From Methanomassiliicoccus sp. UBA345 (GTDB lineage: Archaea; Thermoplasmatota; Thermoplasmata; Methanomassiliicoccales; Methanomassiliicoccaceae): a stretch of 12,888 nt of DNA. The translations under genes were made by a program, and so were the position numbers. Positions 1-6,408 of this stretch are shown one piece after another. The DNA is taken from positions 1 to 12,888 of the forward strand of contig DATD01000021.1 of assembly GCA_002504525.1 (NCBI GenBank), read 5' to 3'. The notes beneath the pieces are model-generated. The model was not told the origin of the DNA, ran no database searches, and was given only the letters and a program-made list of their open reading frames with translations. Each line of letters begins with the position of its first letter. Position 1 is the first letter of the stretch.

Positions 1-1
1 C

Positions 2-154
2 CATGATGAATTCTACAAAGCCGCCGGCAGCTCATTGCTAGCTCCTATCAAATGCTATCTATGGATTATCGTCAGCAAGTATTATTATCCAATCTGGTAT
101 GTCAGTCGTCAGATTATTGACTTTACTAGATTGAACAAACCAGAACAACTCTGA
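2..154 (+). CDS. C-terminal end of a gene entering from the left (unknown function)
   Basis: One frame is open from the window edge to a TGA at 152-154, giving about 50 residues ending in LNKPEQL. The piece is rich in Tyr, Trp and Ile, with a hydrophobic stretch around residues 11-36 (APIKCYLWIIVSKYYYPIW), so it may be the last membrane-associated segment of a larger protein. I do not recognise the family. The chance of a 50-codon open frame in A+T-rich DNA is not negligible, so this is a likely but unproven gene end. A TATA-like stretch for the next gene begins a few bases after the stop, which fits a gene boundary here. Confidence 0.42.
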   Translation, partial: HDEFYKAAGSSLLAPIKCYLWIIVSKYYYPIWYVSRQIIDFTRLNKPEQL

Positions 155-161
155 TGATGGA

Positions 162-176
162 ATATAATTATATACT
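162..176 (+). promoter_or_regulatory. TATA-like box before the small membrane protein
   Basis: An A/T-only stretch (ATATAATTATATA) lies about 35 bases before the ATG at 203. In archaea transcription starts about 25 bases downstream of the TATA centre, which would put it near 193. That favours ATG 203 over the upstream TTG at 188 as the real start. Confidence 0.4.
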
Positions 177-202
177 AATAATCTGCATTGAGAATTGATG
201 CA

Positions 203-457
203 ATGATAGATAGGAAGGAACCGTACCTAGTGTTTTATAGGATTGACGGGGAAGAAAGGATTTCCTCATTCAATTATTTCCTTGTGCAAATCATCACGGG
301 TTTTTCTGTACTATCAATAATAGCGACAGCATGGATTTTGTATGATGCTCGAAGCTGGCCACTCATCGCCTTCACCTACATCCTCGTCATTATCGTCATT
401 GGAATCTGGTGGGCCATAGGAAGGGCAAACGCAAAAAAAAGGATGCATAATACTTGA
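203..457 (+). CDS. Small two-helix membrane protein
   Basis: About 84 residues from ATG 203; an in-frame TTG at 188 would add five. The first 30 or so residues are polar and charged (DRKEPYLVFYRIDGEERISS). Two hydrophobic helices follow, roughly FLVQIITGFSVLSIIATAWIL and LIAFTYILVIIVIGIWWAIG, separated by a short DARSW turn, and the protein ends in a basic tail (RANAKKRMHNT). The basic tail predicts both ends on the cytoplasmic side. No catalytic motif is visible and I do not recognise the family. The gene converges on the minus-strand gene ending at 518, with about 60 bases between stops. The membrane topology is clear; the function is unknown. Confidence 0.6.
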   Translation: MIDRKEPYLVFYRIDGEERISSFNYFLVQIITGFSVLSIIATAWILYDARSWPLIAFTYILVIIVIGIWWAIGRANAKKRMHNT

Positions 458-517
458 AAATGACAGTATTAGTTATCAGATTTCCTGGTTATTAATATAA
501 TGATTATTATGACATAA

Positions 518-1279
518 CTAACTTTTCATCCAGCTCATATTCGTTTCTTTCAATTCCATCACGATGAAGATGCTTGGTTGGTCAAGCATCATTTTGTACA
601 TAATATCAGTATCTTCAACATAGAAAGCATCTATCCGTGTTGTCAGATTACTGATATATGCATGTTCTGCCATCTTCCAACCAAATGGAGTAATGATATA
701 TTCCTTCCCGACTATCATATTATTCCTTAAAATGTTTGAGGTTGCTGGGATGGAGTAATTCATGGTCGTCAAATATTGACTCTGGCCTGGCACTCCGCTT
801 GTAGTTGTCAATACGTCATAATCGTGGTCAGTGACATTAGAAAAGTCCATTTGTATTGTGCCTTGAAAACTTCTATCCTGATGTGTTCCATAGACATTGT
901 ATATCAAGTATGCGCCCTCGAAGTAGAGGGGGTGTGCCTCCACAGTTATGGTCTTGTCACCAACCATCAGAGCATGGTTCCCTTCGCTCGATACTCTTAC
1001 ACAAAATATTAGTTCTCTACTTTCCCCTGGTTTCAGAGTTAGATTTTTACTAAATATGGATATTCCATCCAAATAACAGTGAAGTTGTGATTCTCCAATG
1101 GCTCTACCGATATTCTTTGCATTGGCTACGATTGTTATATTCTCACCTATGAATACTGATCGCGAGGTCGCCTCTAAATCCTCCACAATAATAAATGGCT
1201 GTGGAGTCAATGCCTCAGCGATAAAAACACATAGGAGCATAAGCCCTACTGTCAAAATGATTAATCGGATACGGTTCAT
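518..1279 (-). CDS. Exported CARDB-like protein with a C-terminal domain shared with the 8366-9535 protein
   Basis: A 253-residue protein. Residues 4-23 form a hydrophobic signal peptide or single N-terminal anchor. Residues about 28-114 look like a CARDB/Ig-type beta-sandwich (polar IGENITIVANAKN strand, then LKPGESRELIF, then a GNHALMVGDKTITVEA end), a module common on archaeal cell surfaces. Residues about 118-248 form a second domain that resembles both repeats of the protein at 8366-9535. The common pattern is an aromatic GxYxxY start, a D(F/V)SNVT.xxYDVL strand, a TP(F/L)GxK motif, then DxFYV...YK near the end. Several NxT/NxS sites (NIT, NLT, NVT, NYS) fit surface N-glycosylation. The start ATG is preceded by an A/G-rich Shine-Dalgarno-like GAAGGGGAAG. 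The gene is divergent from the secreted protein at 1479. The domain reading is by eye; the ligand or role is unknown. Confidence 0.72.
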   Translation of the reverse strand: MNRIRLIILTVGLMLLCVFIAEALTPQPFIIVEDLEATSRSVFIGENITIVANAKNIGRAIGESQLHCYLDGISIFSKNLTLKPGESRELIFCVRVSSEGNHALMVGDKTITVEAHPLYFEGAYLIYNVYGTHQDRSFQGTIQMDFSNVTDHDYDVLTTTSGVPGQSQYLTTMNYSIPATSNILRNNMIVGKEYIITPFGWKMAEHAYISNLTTRIDAFYVEDTDIMYKMMLDQPSIFIVMELKETNMSWMKS

Positions 1280-1341
1280 TCTTCCCCTTCTTCGAAATAG
1301 AAAGGGGAATACCTAGATTTATCTTCTTCGCATTATCAAGA

Positions 1342-1356
1342 GGTATTTTATATCAA
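1342..1356. promoter_or_regulatory. Shared TATA-like region of the divergent pair
   Basis: GGTATTTTATATCAA lies in the 199-base gap between the divergent genes at 1279 (minus) and 1479 (plus). On the minus strand it reads TTGATATAAAATACC, a good archaeal TATA box that would give a leader of about 45 bases. On the plus strand TTTTATAT could serve the 1479 gene with a leader of about 100 bases. A second minus-strand candidate (GATAAATC) lies at 1316-1323. Assignment is by spacing only. Confidence 0.4.
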
Positions 1357-1478
1357 ATAAGAATATTCCAAGACCAGGGATAAGGAGGGTTAAGCATTCT
1401 GGTGATGAAGATTTAGTTTGCGTTTAAAACAGATCTCCTCATCAGATAGCGAACGACATCCTACCTCAGGAGATTGAG

Positions 1479-3197
1479 ATGAGGATAGCAACCAAAATCG
1501 TATCGATAATGTTAGTTGGATTGATGTTGTTGACGCCAGTGACGGCAACAGCGAGTATGAATGCACAGGCTGGATCAATTGGTCCGTTATATGAGGTATA
1601 TGACGACGCCTCATTTTCTGGAGATCCTTTCCCATTGGGTGGACAGATTTCAATCTATTACTATCACCGACAGCCTGGAACTATGACGTTGAAACTGTAT
1701 AATCCCAGCAACACACTTGTTCAGACATGGAGCCTTTCTGGCGGTTCGGGCTATAAATATTTTACTGCCAACGCAGTAGGTCAATGGAAGCTTGTCGTCA
1801 CCTCGCAGGTGGAGGGGACATGGAATGATTATGCTCAGGTTCTTACAGAATATGCAGAATTCAGCGGAGCACCATATATTGTGGCACAGCAGAGTATCAC
1901 AATAGCTGAAAAGCATCACGCAACAGGCACGATGACTATAGCTCTATACCGTCCCGGTGCTAGCACGCCGGTACGAACGTGGACGATAACCTCCAACAAC
2001 TACCCAAATACTGTTACTCACACATACCCCGCGGACACAGTAGGCACCTGGCGGATGCACGTCGCAACAACATATGCGGGTTCTTGGGATCGGTATTGTG
2101 ATGTTTATCCTCAATCCTCAGCCATTCTTGCCGGTGGAGAGTACGGGTCACTCTCAAAAGGTTGCATCGAGGTAAGCTACTGGTGCACTGCACAATCAAT
2201 GACAATAAACTTCTATGATCCCTCCAGTGAAACTCCTACCAAAACGACTACGGTATATCGGAACTACCCTGGAACATCACCAAGCACTGTTACATGTGAT
2301 TTGAGGGGGGCGACAGCTGGAATGTGGCTTGTCAGGGCATCTCCATCCATTGGTCCAGAGATACAAGCAACCTCCAGGGTAGGTTTTGTTGTTATCTCTC
2401 AGACGGAGGACTATAACGCCGCCATATCACAAAATGAGGCGGGAACAGGGATGGCCAAGTTTTTTCCTCAAATGTTTCTGAGATCGACATCTTCTATTGC
2501 ATTAAACGTTAGCAAATATGGGCCAGGCCCAACAGAGTGGGATCAAGGTATACCGACAATACAGCTTCAACTAGCATACCAATACGCTACTGAAAATAGA
2601 GAATTATCTGGCACTCTGCATGAGGTTTCTATATATGTTGAACGGATTGAAAGCTGGTCATCTTCCACAGCTGGGTGGGGGGGAGGCATAGTATATGGTA
2701 GCGAAGCTGGGAGAACAAATTCCGAAATAATTGTCGAAAGATCTGCTGCTAACACGTTCGTGTATAACGTATCTCTCTATCAATCCCCACCAGGATGGCA
2801 GACGGATTTACCGTTAGGAGTGACCGAGGTTGCACTTGGTATTGTAATAGCTGTTGCGTTTCCGGAATCAATTGCGGCTGGTGTCATCTATAGCATGGCA
2901 GCGTTTCTTGCAAACGAGCTACTAGCAACTACCTCGGCAATAACATCAAACCCATTTGATGCGCAGGGGACTAACTATATGTCAGGAATAAAATACACCG
3001 GGGATGCGACGAAATACCAAGATACGACGTATAATCTCGAGTGGATTCGTCTCTTCGATAGCTACAAGGCTGGTGGGACTACGAAAAACTACTGCTTTAA
3101 GGTTTGGGCAGAGTTCAAGGCGCATGGAGTCCTTGGAGACTTAGATGTCGTGGGTCCGTATTCGACACCATTTATCTACCTCTGCGTAGTCCAATAA
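1479..3197 (+). CDS. Large secreted protein with three beta-rich modules and a hydrophobic helical segment
   Basis: A 572-residue protein. ATG 1479 follows a Shine-Dalgarno CAGGAG (1467-1472) with good spacing. Residues 1-26 are a classical signal peptide (basic MRIATK, hydrophobic core, A-x-A-like TATAS end). Three related modules follow at about 49-123, 133-210 and 220-306. Each has a (G)TMT(L/I)x(L)Y(N/R)P-like strand (in the third, SMTINFYDPS) and then a (V)GxW strand followed by alternating hydrophobics; they look like pre-peptidase-C/Ig-like beta-sandwiches. Residues about 310-440 are a less repetitive beta-rich region. Residues about 444-485 are strikingly hydrophobic and Ala/Ile-rich, ending LLATTSAI, and could be a helical hairpin or membrane insertion. 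The C-terminal 85 residues are polar with two Cys (539, 569). There is no C-terminal anchor or sorting motif. Function is unknown; a secreted surface or toxin-like protein is possible but unproven. Confidence 0.75.
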   Translation: MRIATKIVSIMLVGLMLLTPVTATASMNAQAGSIGPLYEVYDDASFSGDPFPLGGQISIYYYHRQPGTMTLKLYNPSNTLVQTWSLSGGSGYKYFTANAVGQWKLVVTSQVEGTWNDYAQVLTEYAEFSGAPYIVAQQSITIAEKHHATGTMTIALYRPGASTPVRTWTITSNNYPNTVTHTYPADTVGTWRMHVATTYAGSWDRYCDVYPQSSAILAGGEYGSLSKGCIEVSYWCTAQSMTINFYDPSSETPTKTTTVYRNYPGTSPSTVTCDLRGATAGMWLVRASPSIGPEIQATSRVGFVVISQTEDYNAAISQNEAGTGMAKFFPQMFLRSTSSIALNVSKYGPGPTEWDQGIPTIQLQLAYQYATENRELSGTLHEVSIYVERIESWSSSTAGWGGGIVYGSEAGRTNSEIIVERSAANTFVYNVSLYQSPPGWQTDLPLGVTEVALGIVIAVAFPESIAAGVIYSMAAFLANELLATTSAITSNPFDAQGTNYMSGIKYTGDATKYQDTTYNLEWIRLFDSYKAGGTTKNYCFKVWAEFKAHGVLGDLDVVGPYSTPFIYLCVVQ

Positions 3198-3204
3198 TGG
3201 TAAA

Positions 3205-3221
3205 CTCCTTTACTCTTTTTT
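3205..3221 (+). terminator. Pyrimidine/T-rich terminator after the secreted protein
   Basis: Eight bases after the TAA at 3195-3197 there is CTCCTTTACTCTTTTTT, a T-rich tract of the kind that ends archaeal transcripts without needing a stem. The inverted repeat at 3239-3267 follows closely. Confidence 0.5.
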
Positions 3222-3238
3222 ATTAAGTTATAATGCCC

Positions 3239-3267
3239 ATATAATGTATTATATATTTACATTATAT
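3239..3267. repeat. Perfect 10-base inverted repeat, all but A/T
   Basis: ATATAATGTA and TACATTATAT are exact reverse complements separated by nine A/T bases. The repeat lies 40 bases after the stop of the secreted protein gene, where it could assist termination. It could also be a regulator site, but no gene start lies near it on either strand. Confidence 0.6.
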
Positions 3268-3545
3268 ATACATATCAAGATAAAATATTGTCGGTGTAAG
3301 CAAGATGGTTACTAGATTATTATTTATTTTATAATATCCACAAGGCAATCATTACCTGTGCCTTTCTCTGGATTTGTAGAATCCATCACAATCGACGTTG
3401 AAAGAGTGATGAATCGTGCCATGAGATGACCTCATCAGAGGTCAACCGACGCTCTAGCATGAGAACGACTATCTCTGGGGCGAAATGGTCTCATCCCGAA
3501 CAATATTGAATTGAGTAGCAACAAGGTAATGCGGGCGGTCGACAG

Positions 3546-4452
3546 ATGGCGAAGGGTGCCGGACATCTAGACGTGCCATTGTACTCGTGTAACGGATTAA
3601 AGCATACGTACACTTGGCATCAACACTGACGCTGCTCATCGTCAGGAAGTGCTGGCGAAGTCACATCGAGACTTCGCAGACATCGTCTCGCTCATGAAGC
3701 CCCTGCTGCGACGCCTTCGCCTTCGGATAATGCTTCACTACACGACGCTGCGCGAATTCTCGATGCGTCTCGAAACGTACACGTTCGACGGTCTTCTTTA
3801 TGAGCTGGCATCGAGCGTTTCGCGACAGAATTGTCGTAATCGTCGACTCGACCAGTATTCAGCTCGGCTCCAATTCATACCACTTATCCAGACGATGTCA
3901 CGTCGTAAAGGATTTGGGGGGACGGGGCTCAGAGCGGTTAGCCATTACATCAAGCTCGCGCTCGGCTCTATGATTGTACGATTACGATACTCGCGATGCG
4001 AGCAACGCTGGGACCTAATCTAGACAATCAGCATTTGCGGCAGGCGGTGTCGAAGTTGTCGAGCAGGGAGCGAGCATCGTCACGGTCATCGACGATTTGA
4101 TTCTGAATCGTACCCAGCACGCCGATTCGTCGTTCGCGAACTCGGAGCGGAAGCACAGATACTGGTGCCCAATATCGAGTGGACCGGGAGAACAGCCAGG
4201 CTCCTACCGACGCTGCCTGCTCAAGGTATTTGACAAGTCGCCTATCGTCGCAGAGCGCTAACGGAGACGGTGAACTCAATGATCAGGGCGTCTTTCTTCG
4301 ACCGCTTGCTCTCGCAGCGAGCGCGGCCAGGTGAGCGAGCGACTCGCCCATTCGGGGTGATTTCTTCAGGGCCGTTCCAATCTATGGTTCTCTGGATAAG
4401 GAATTGTCCAAACGCCGTCACTAAGAGTAGAATCTCAATGACTACCCCATGA
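3546..4452 (+). pseudogene. Degenerate IS4/IS5-type DDE transposase, broken by frameshifts and a stop
   Basis: A transposase of about 300 residues can be read only by switching frames. The start MAKGAGHLDVPLYS...KHTYTWHQH begins at 3546. The next frame gives LTLLIVRKCWR. From about 3649 another reads SHRDFADIVSLMKPLL...LHYTTLREFSMRL, matching the HYTTL-x-F motif of this group. Another from about 3815 reads RDRIVVIVDSTSIQLG with the first catalytic Asp (codon 3845-3847), up to a TGA at 3971-3973. After decayed sequence, TVIDD carries the second Asp (4091-4093). A frame switch leads to FDSESYPARRFVVRELGA, a TGA near 4231, then YRRRALTETVNSMI with the catalytic Glu (4264-4266) and DRLLSQRAR. Spacings of about 82 and 58 residues fit a DDE enzyme. 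It cannot make an active protein. No terminal inverted repeats or target duplication were found. Confidence 0.78.
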
Positions 4453-4602
4453 CACTCCTGATTTTGACAGCTTGGTGCTCTCACAAGAGCGACCTGACTA
4501 GGACCGCCAGTGCGCCGGTGACCGAAACTCGGCGAAAGCGGTGGGGAGATGGAAGGACGGCATGGTACCACGATTGGCGCGCCGCCCGTTCCTCCGTTCC
4601 CC

Positions 4603-5412
4603 TCATGCTTCCTCGGTGGCAGGCACCGTTTGCCGGCCCTCTATCTCTAAGGTCCGCACCTTGCGGAACTCTGCCATTAGATGCCAGCTGCGTTCTCCGT
4701 AGTCACGCTGGTAGTCACGTTCCTCTATCCTGCGAAGGGCGCGGGACATCGCCGGGACGTTCATGTTGTCGGTAAACATCAGAACGTAGCCGCATAGCGG
4801 AAAGAGAAGGAAGCCGCCCCTGTGCATCCTTCCGATCTCGTAGCCTGGCCCCACCATCTCTTTCACTTCGTCAAGCATGAAGTGGCGGTGTTCCGGCGCC
4901 GGTTCCCTCTTTCCACGAACGATCCTTCTGCCCGCCGCGAACAGCAGGGACCTCTGGGCGTCCACGAATTCGAACGTACCGCGGTGCGGCACGGACAGGA
5001 TCAGGCGGCCACCCGGGAGGAGCACTCGGTCCACCTCTTTCAACGAGGCCTCGGGGTCCGGAACGTGCTCCAGAACGTCCATCATGGAGACCACTGAGAA
5101 CATGCCGTCGTCGAACGGAAGATCGTCCGCCGAGCCGTGATAGAACTCGGCCTCTGGATAGAGCGACCGTGCCCTACGCAATGTCGACTCGTCAACGTCC
5201 AGGCCCACGGCCCGCTTGCACTTTCTCAATGCTCCAGATACCAGCACCCCGTCGCTGCATCCGATGTCCAGAAGGACATCGTCCTTCCTGATCCAATCCA
5301 TTGCCAGCTTTGTCCGTCCAAGCGTCGCTTCCCTGAACTCGTTGTCTGAAAAAGCAGGACTGGCCGGCTCGAACACGGTACGTTCCACTATCCCCTCTCT
5401 GTTCCCCAACAT
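4603..5412 (-). CDS. Class I SAM-dependent methyltransferase (Methyltransf_11 type)
   Basis: A 269-residue Rossmann-fold methyltransferase. Motif I, VLLDIGCSDG, is at residues 46-55. The acidic ribose-binding residue in GLDVD is at about 72-74. FDDGMFSVVSMMDVLEHV at 100-117 holds motif II and the Methyltransf_11 hallmark, and LLPGGRLILSVPH at 131-143 is motif III. The C-terminal 120 residues hold an HRHF stretch (175-178) and a hydrophobic patch (FLLFPLCGYVLMF, 201-213) that may bind a lipid or membrane surface. The substrate cannot be read from the sequence. Cysteines are few (52, 65, 207), which argues against an ArsM arsenite methyltransferase despite the adjacent channel. ATG 5412 lies about 27 bases after a TATA-like box, so the mRNA may be nearly leaderless. 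An in-frame GTG at 5388-5386, preceded by GAGAGGGG, is an alternative start. It lies downstream of the aquaporin gene but has its own promoter-like region. Confidence 0.85.
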   Translation of the reverse strand: MLGNREGIVERTVFEPASPAFSDNEFREATLGRTKLAMDWIRKDDVLLDIGCSDGVLVSGALRKCKRAVGLDVDESTLRRARSLYPEAEFYHGSADDLPFDDGMFSVVSMMDVLEHVPDPEASLKEVDRVLLPGGRLILSVPHRGTFEFVDAQRSLLFAAGRRIVRGKREPAPEHRHFMLDEVKEMVGPGYEIGRMHRGGFLLFPLCGYVLMFTDNMNVPAMSRALRRIEERDYQRDYGERSWHLMAEFRKVRTLEIEGRQTVPATEEA

Positions 5413-5415
5413 ATG

Positions 5416-5437
5416 TTACAGTTTATTAGAACAGTAA
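5416..5437. promoter_or_regulatory. Imperfect palindrome between TATA box and start of the methyltransferase gene
   Basis: TTACAGTT and AACAGTAA are separated by six bases and pair at seven of eight positions. The site overlaps the end of the minus-strand TATA-like TAATTATTTA (about 5434-5443) and reaches to within three bases of the start codon at 5412. A protein bound here would cover the transcription start, so a repressor operator is plausible. Confidence 0.42.
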
Positions 5438-5484
5438 ATAATTAAATCTATGGCATTCGACCATCATCGCCTGGGTATGGCATC

Positions 5485-5503
5485 GAACGTCGCTCCGACG
5501 TTC
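5485..5503 (-). terminator. Perfect 8-base stem-loop after the aquaporin gene
   Basis: GAACGTCG and CGACGTTC pair perfectly around a three-base loop, 39 bases after the aquaporin stop. With the GC-rich stem at 5535-5556 it probably ends or stabilises the aquaporin transcript. It lacks a strong T-run, and it could instead be an upstream site for the methyltransferase promoter. Confidence 0.45.
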
Positions 5504-5534
5504 TCTAAGCTCCGGATGAATGCGAAAGGGGATG

Positions 5535-5556
5535 GGCGGGGTTAAAAGGCCCCGCC
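5535..5556 (-). terminator. GC-rich stem-loop spanning the aquaporin stop codon
   Basis: GGCGGGG and CCCCGCC pair perfectly around eight bases that include the stop codon (TTA on the plus strand at 5542-5544). On the minus strand a pyrimidine-rich CATCCCCTTTCG follows. It is a likely 3' end structure of the aquaporin mRNA. Confidence 0.5.
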
Positions 5557-6342
5557 GTTGGAAGGAGGATTCTGCACCGTTATGGGCTTTTTGCAGTCGA
5601 AGGGGTCGCACTTGTCCTTCAGCTTGGACGGATACAGATAGCCGAACACCACCGCTGCCGTTATTCCCCCCAGCACCTCGGTGATGATGAAGAACACCGC
5701 ACTCTCCGGGGCGATGCCGCAGATCGCGTAGGTGAACATTCGGGCGATCGTGACGGCGGGATTGGCGAACATTGTGCTCGACGTGGTGACGAGCATGCCG
5801 CCGACCACCATCGCTACGCTGAGCCCGGTGTGCTTTGAGCCGCCTCTCACGCATCCCATTATGACGCCCACCAGAAGGAAGGTTCCGACGAACTCGGCGA
5901 AGTACAGCGCCGGCTCCTTCACGCTTTCCGAGATAGTGAACAGCATGTTGGTGTCCGCGTAAAATGTCGAAGTGGTACCGATGAACATGAGGTGTGCGAC
6001 CAGCATTCCAATGAGGCCCCCAGCGATCTGTACTACGATGTACTTCGCCGCCTTGCTGCGATCGATGTCCCCGGCCGTCAGCAATGCAAGCGTCACTGCG
6101 GGATTGAAGTGCGCCCCCGAGATCGAACCGAACGTCTCGATCAGCGCGAAGAGGACGAATGCCACAGCGATGGCGTTGATGAACACCGCCAGGACCACGG
6201 TCGAACCGTCCAGGTTGAACGGCAATATCGTAGAGGCAATGGCAGCGGTCACCAGGAACATGGTTCCCATGAACTCGGCGAGCAGGTTCTGCTTGAGCGT
6301 AGGCATCTGTTGTACCCCGGCATCTTCGGCAGTCAATTGCAT
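5542..6342 (-). CDS. MIP-family channel (aquaporin/solute channel, AqpS-like filter)
   Basis: A 266-residue membrane channel with the two MIP half-repeats. The first signature is SGAHFNPAVTLAL, with NPA at 80-82. The second is FANPAVTIAR, with NPA at 194-196. Six hydrophobic segments and the length fit the family. In typical water channels the residue right after the second NPA is Arg and forms the narrow selectivity filter. Here it is Val197, with Arg only at 201. This NPAVTIAR pattern is, from memory, characteristic of the AqpS-type group linked to arsenic genes in bacteria, so transport of larger neutral solutes such as metalloid acids or polyols is possible. No arsR or arsenate reductase is in the window. 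The polar C-terminal tail has two Cys (245, 250). Alternative start Met13 would remove the acidic N-terminus. It is divergent from the GTPase gene with a shared operator-like site. Confidence 0.88.
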   Translation of the reverse strand: MQLTAEDAGVQQMPTLKQNLLAEFMGTMFLVTAAIASTILPFNLDGSTVVLAVFINAIAVAFVLFALIETFGSISGAHFNPAVTLALLTAGDIDRSKAAKYIVVQIAGGLIGMLVAHLMFIGTTSTFYADTNMLFTISESVKEPALYFAEFVGTFLLVGVIMGCVRGGSKHTGLSVAMVVGGMLVTTSSTMFANPAVTIARMFTYAICGIAPESAVFFIITEVLGGITAAVVFGYLYPSKLKDKCDPFDCKKPITVQNPPSNGGAF

Positions 6343-6346
6343 TTTG

Positions 6347-6355
6347 ATTATAAAT
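6347..6355 (+). promoter_or_regulatory. TATA-like box for the GTPase gene
   Basis: ATTATAAAT lies about 58 bases before ATG 6409. The expected transcription start near 6378 falls inside the 30-base inverted repeat, leaving a leader of about 30 bases. Confidence 0.4.
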
Positions 6356-6360
6356 GATTA

Positions 6361-6390
6361 AGTTTGTACTCTAATGATTGAGAACAAACT
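6361..6390. promoter_or_regulatory. Near-perfect inverted repeat operator between the aquaporin and GTPase genes
   Basis: The arms AGTTTGTACTC and GAGAACAAACT are separated by eight bases and pair at 10 of 11 positions. The site is centred in the 66-base gap between the divergent starts at 6342 and 6409. It sits between a TATA-like box for each direction (6347-6355 for plus, 6391-6400 for minus), so it covers both expected transcription starts. One dimeric regulator bound here could block both genes. No regulator gene of an obvious family is in the window. Confidence 0.62.
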
Positions 6391-6400
6391 AAAATATATT
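6391..6400 (-). promoter_or_regulatory. TATA-like box for the aquaporin gene
   Basis: The minus strand reads AATATATTTT about 53 bases before the start at 6342. It predicts transcription starting near 6370, inside the inverted repeat. Confidence 0.4.
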
Positions 6401-6408
6401 AACATCAA

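Larger units (their letters stand above)
3198..3545. other. 348-base stretch without a gene
   Basis: The first 120 bases are very A+T-rich and hold the T-tract (3205-3221) and the inverted repeat at 3239-3267. The rest is of mixed composition and holds a short hairpin-forming repeat (TGACCTC, loop ATCA, GAGGTCA at 3427-3444). It also holds a weak pair ATGAGAAC/GGTCTCAT at 3459-3466 and 3487-3494. No reading frame here looks like a gene. The left end of the dead insertion element probably lies somewhere before 3546, but I could not find matching terminal repeats. Confidence 0.5.

Noticed and set aside
3427..3444. TGACCTC-ATCA-GAGGTCA hairpin as a terminator or CRISPR-like repeat.
   Set aside because: It occurs once, has no T-run and is far from any gene end; recorded only as a short hairpin in the gene-free stretch.
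3459..3494. ATGAGAAC...GGTCTCAT pair as a terminal repeat of the insertion element.
   Set aside because: Both arms lie on the left side of the element and have one mismatch; no matching end was found right of 4452.
4242..4571. Minus-strand open frame of 109 codons near the dead transposase.
   Set aside because: It lies opposite the transposase C-terminus, which reads YRRRALTETVNSMI on the plus strand.
4603..5412. Arsenite methyltransferase (ArsM) reading, suggested by the neighbouring AqpS-like channel.
   Set aside because: The conserved cysteines expected for arsenite binding are not arranged as in ArsM, and no other arsenic gene is present.
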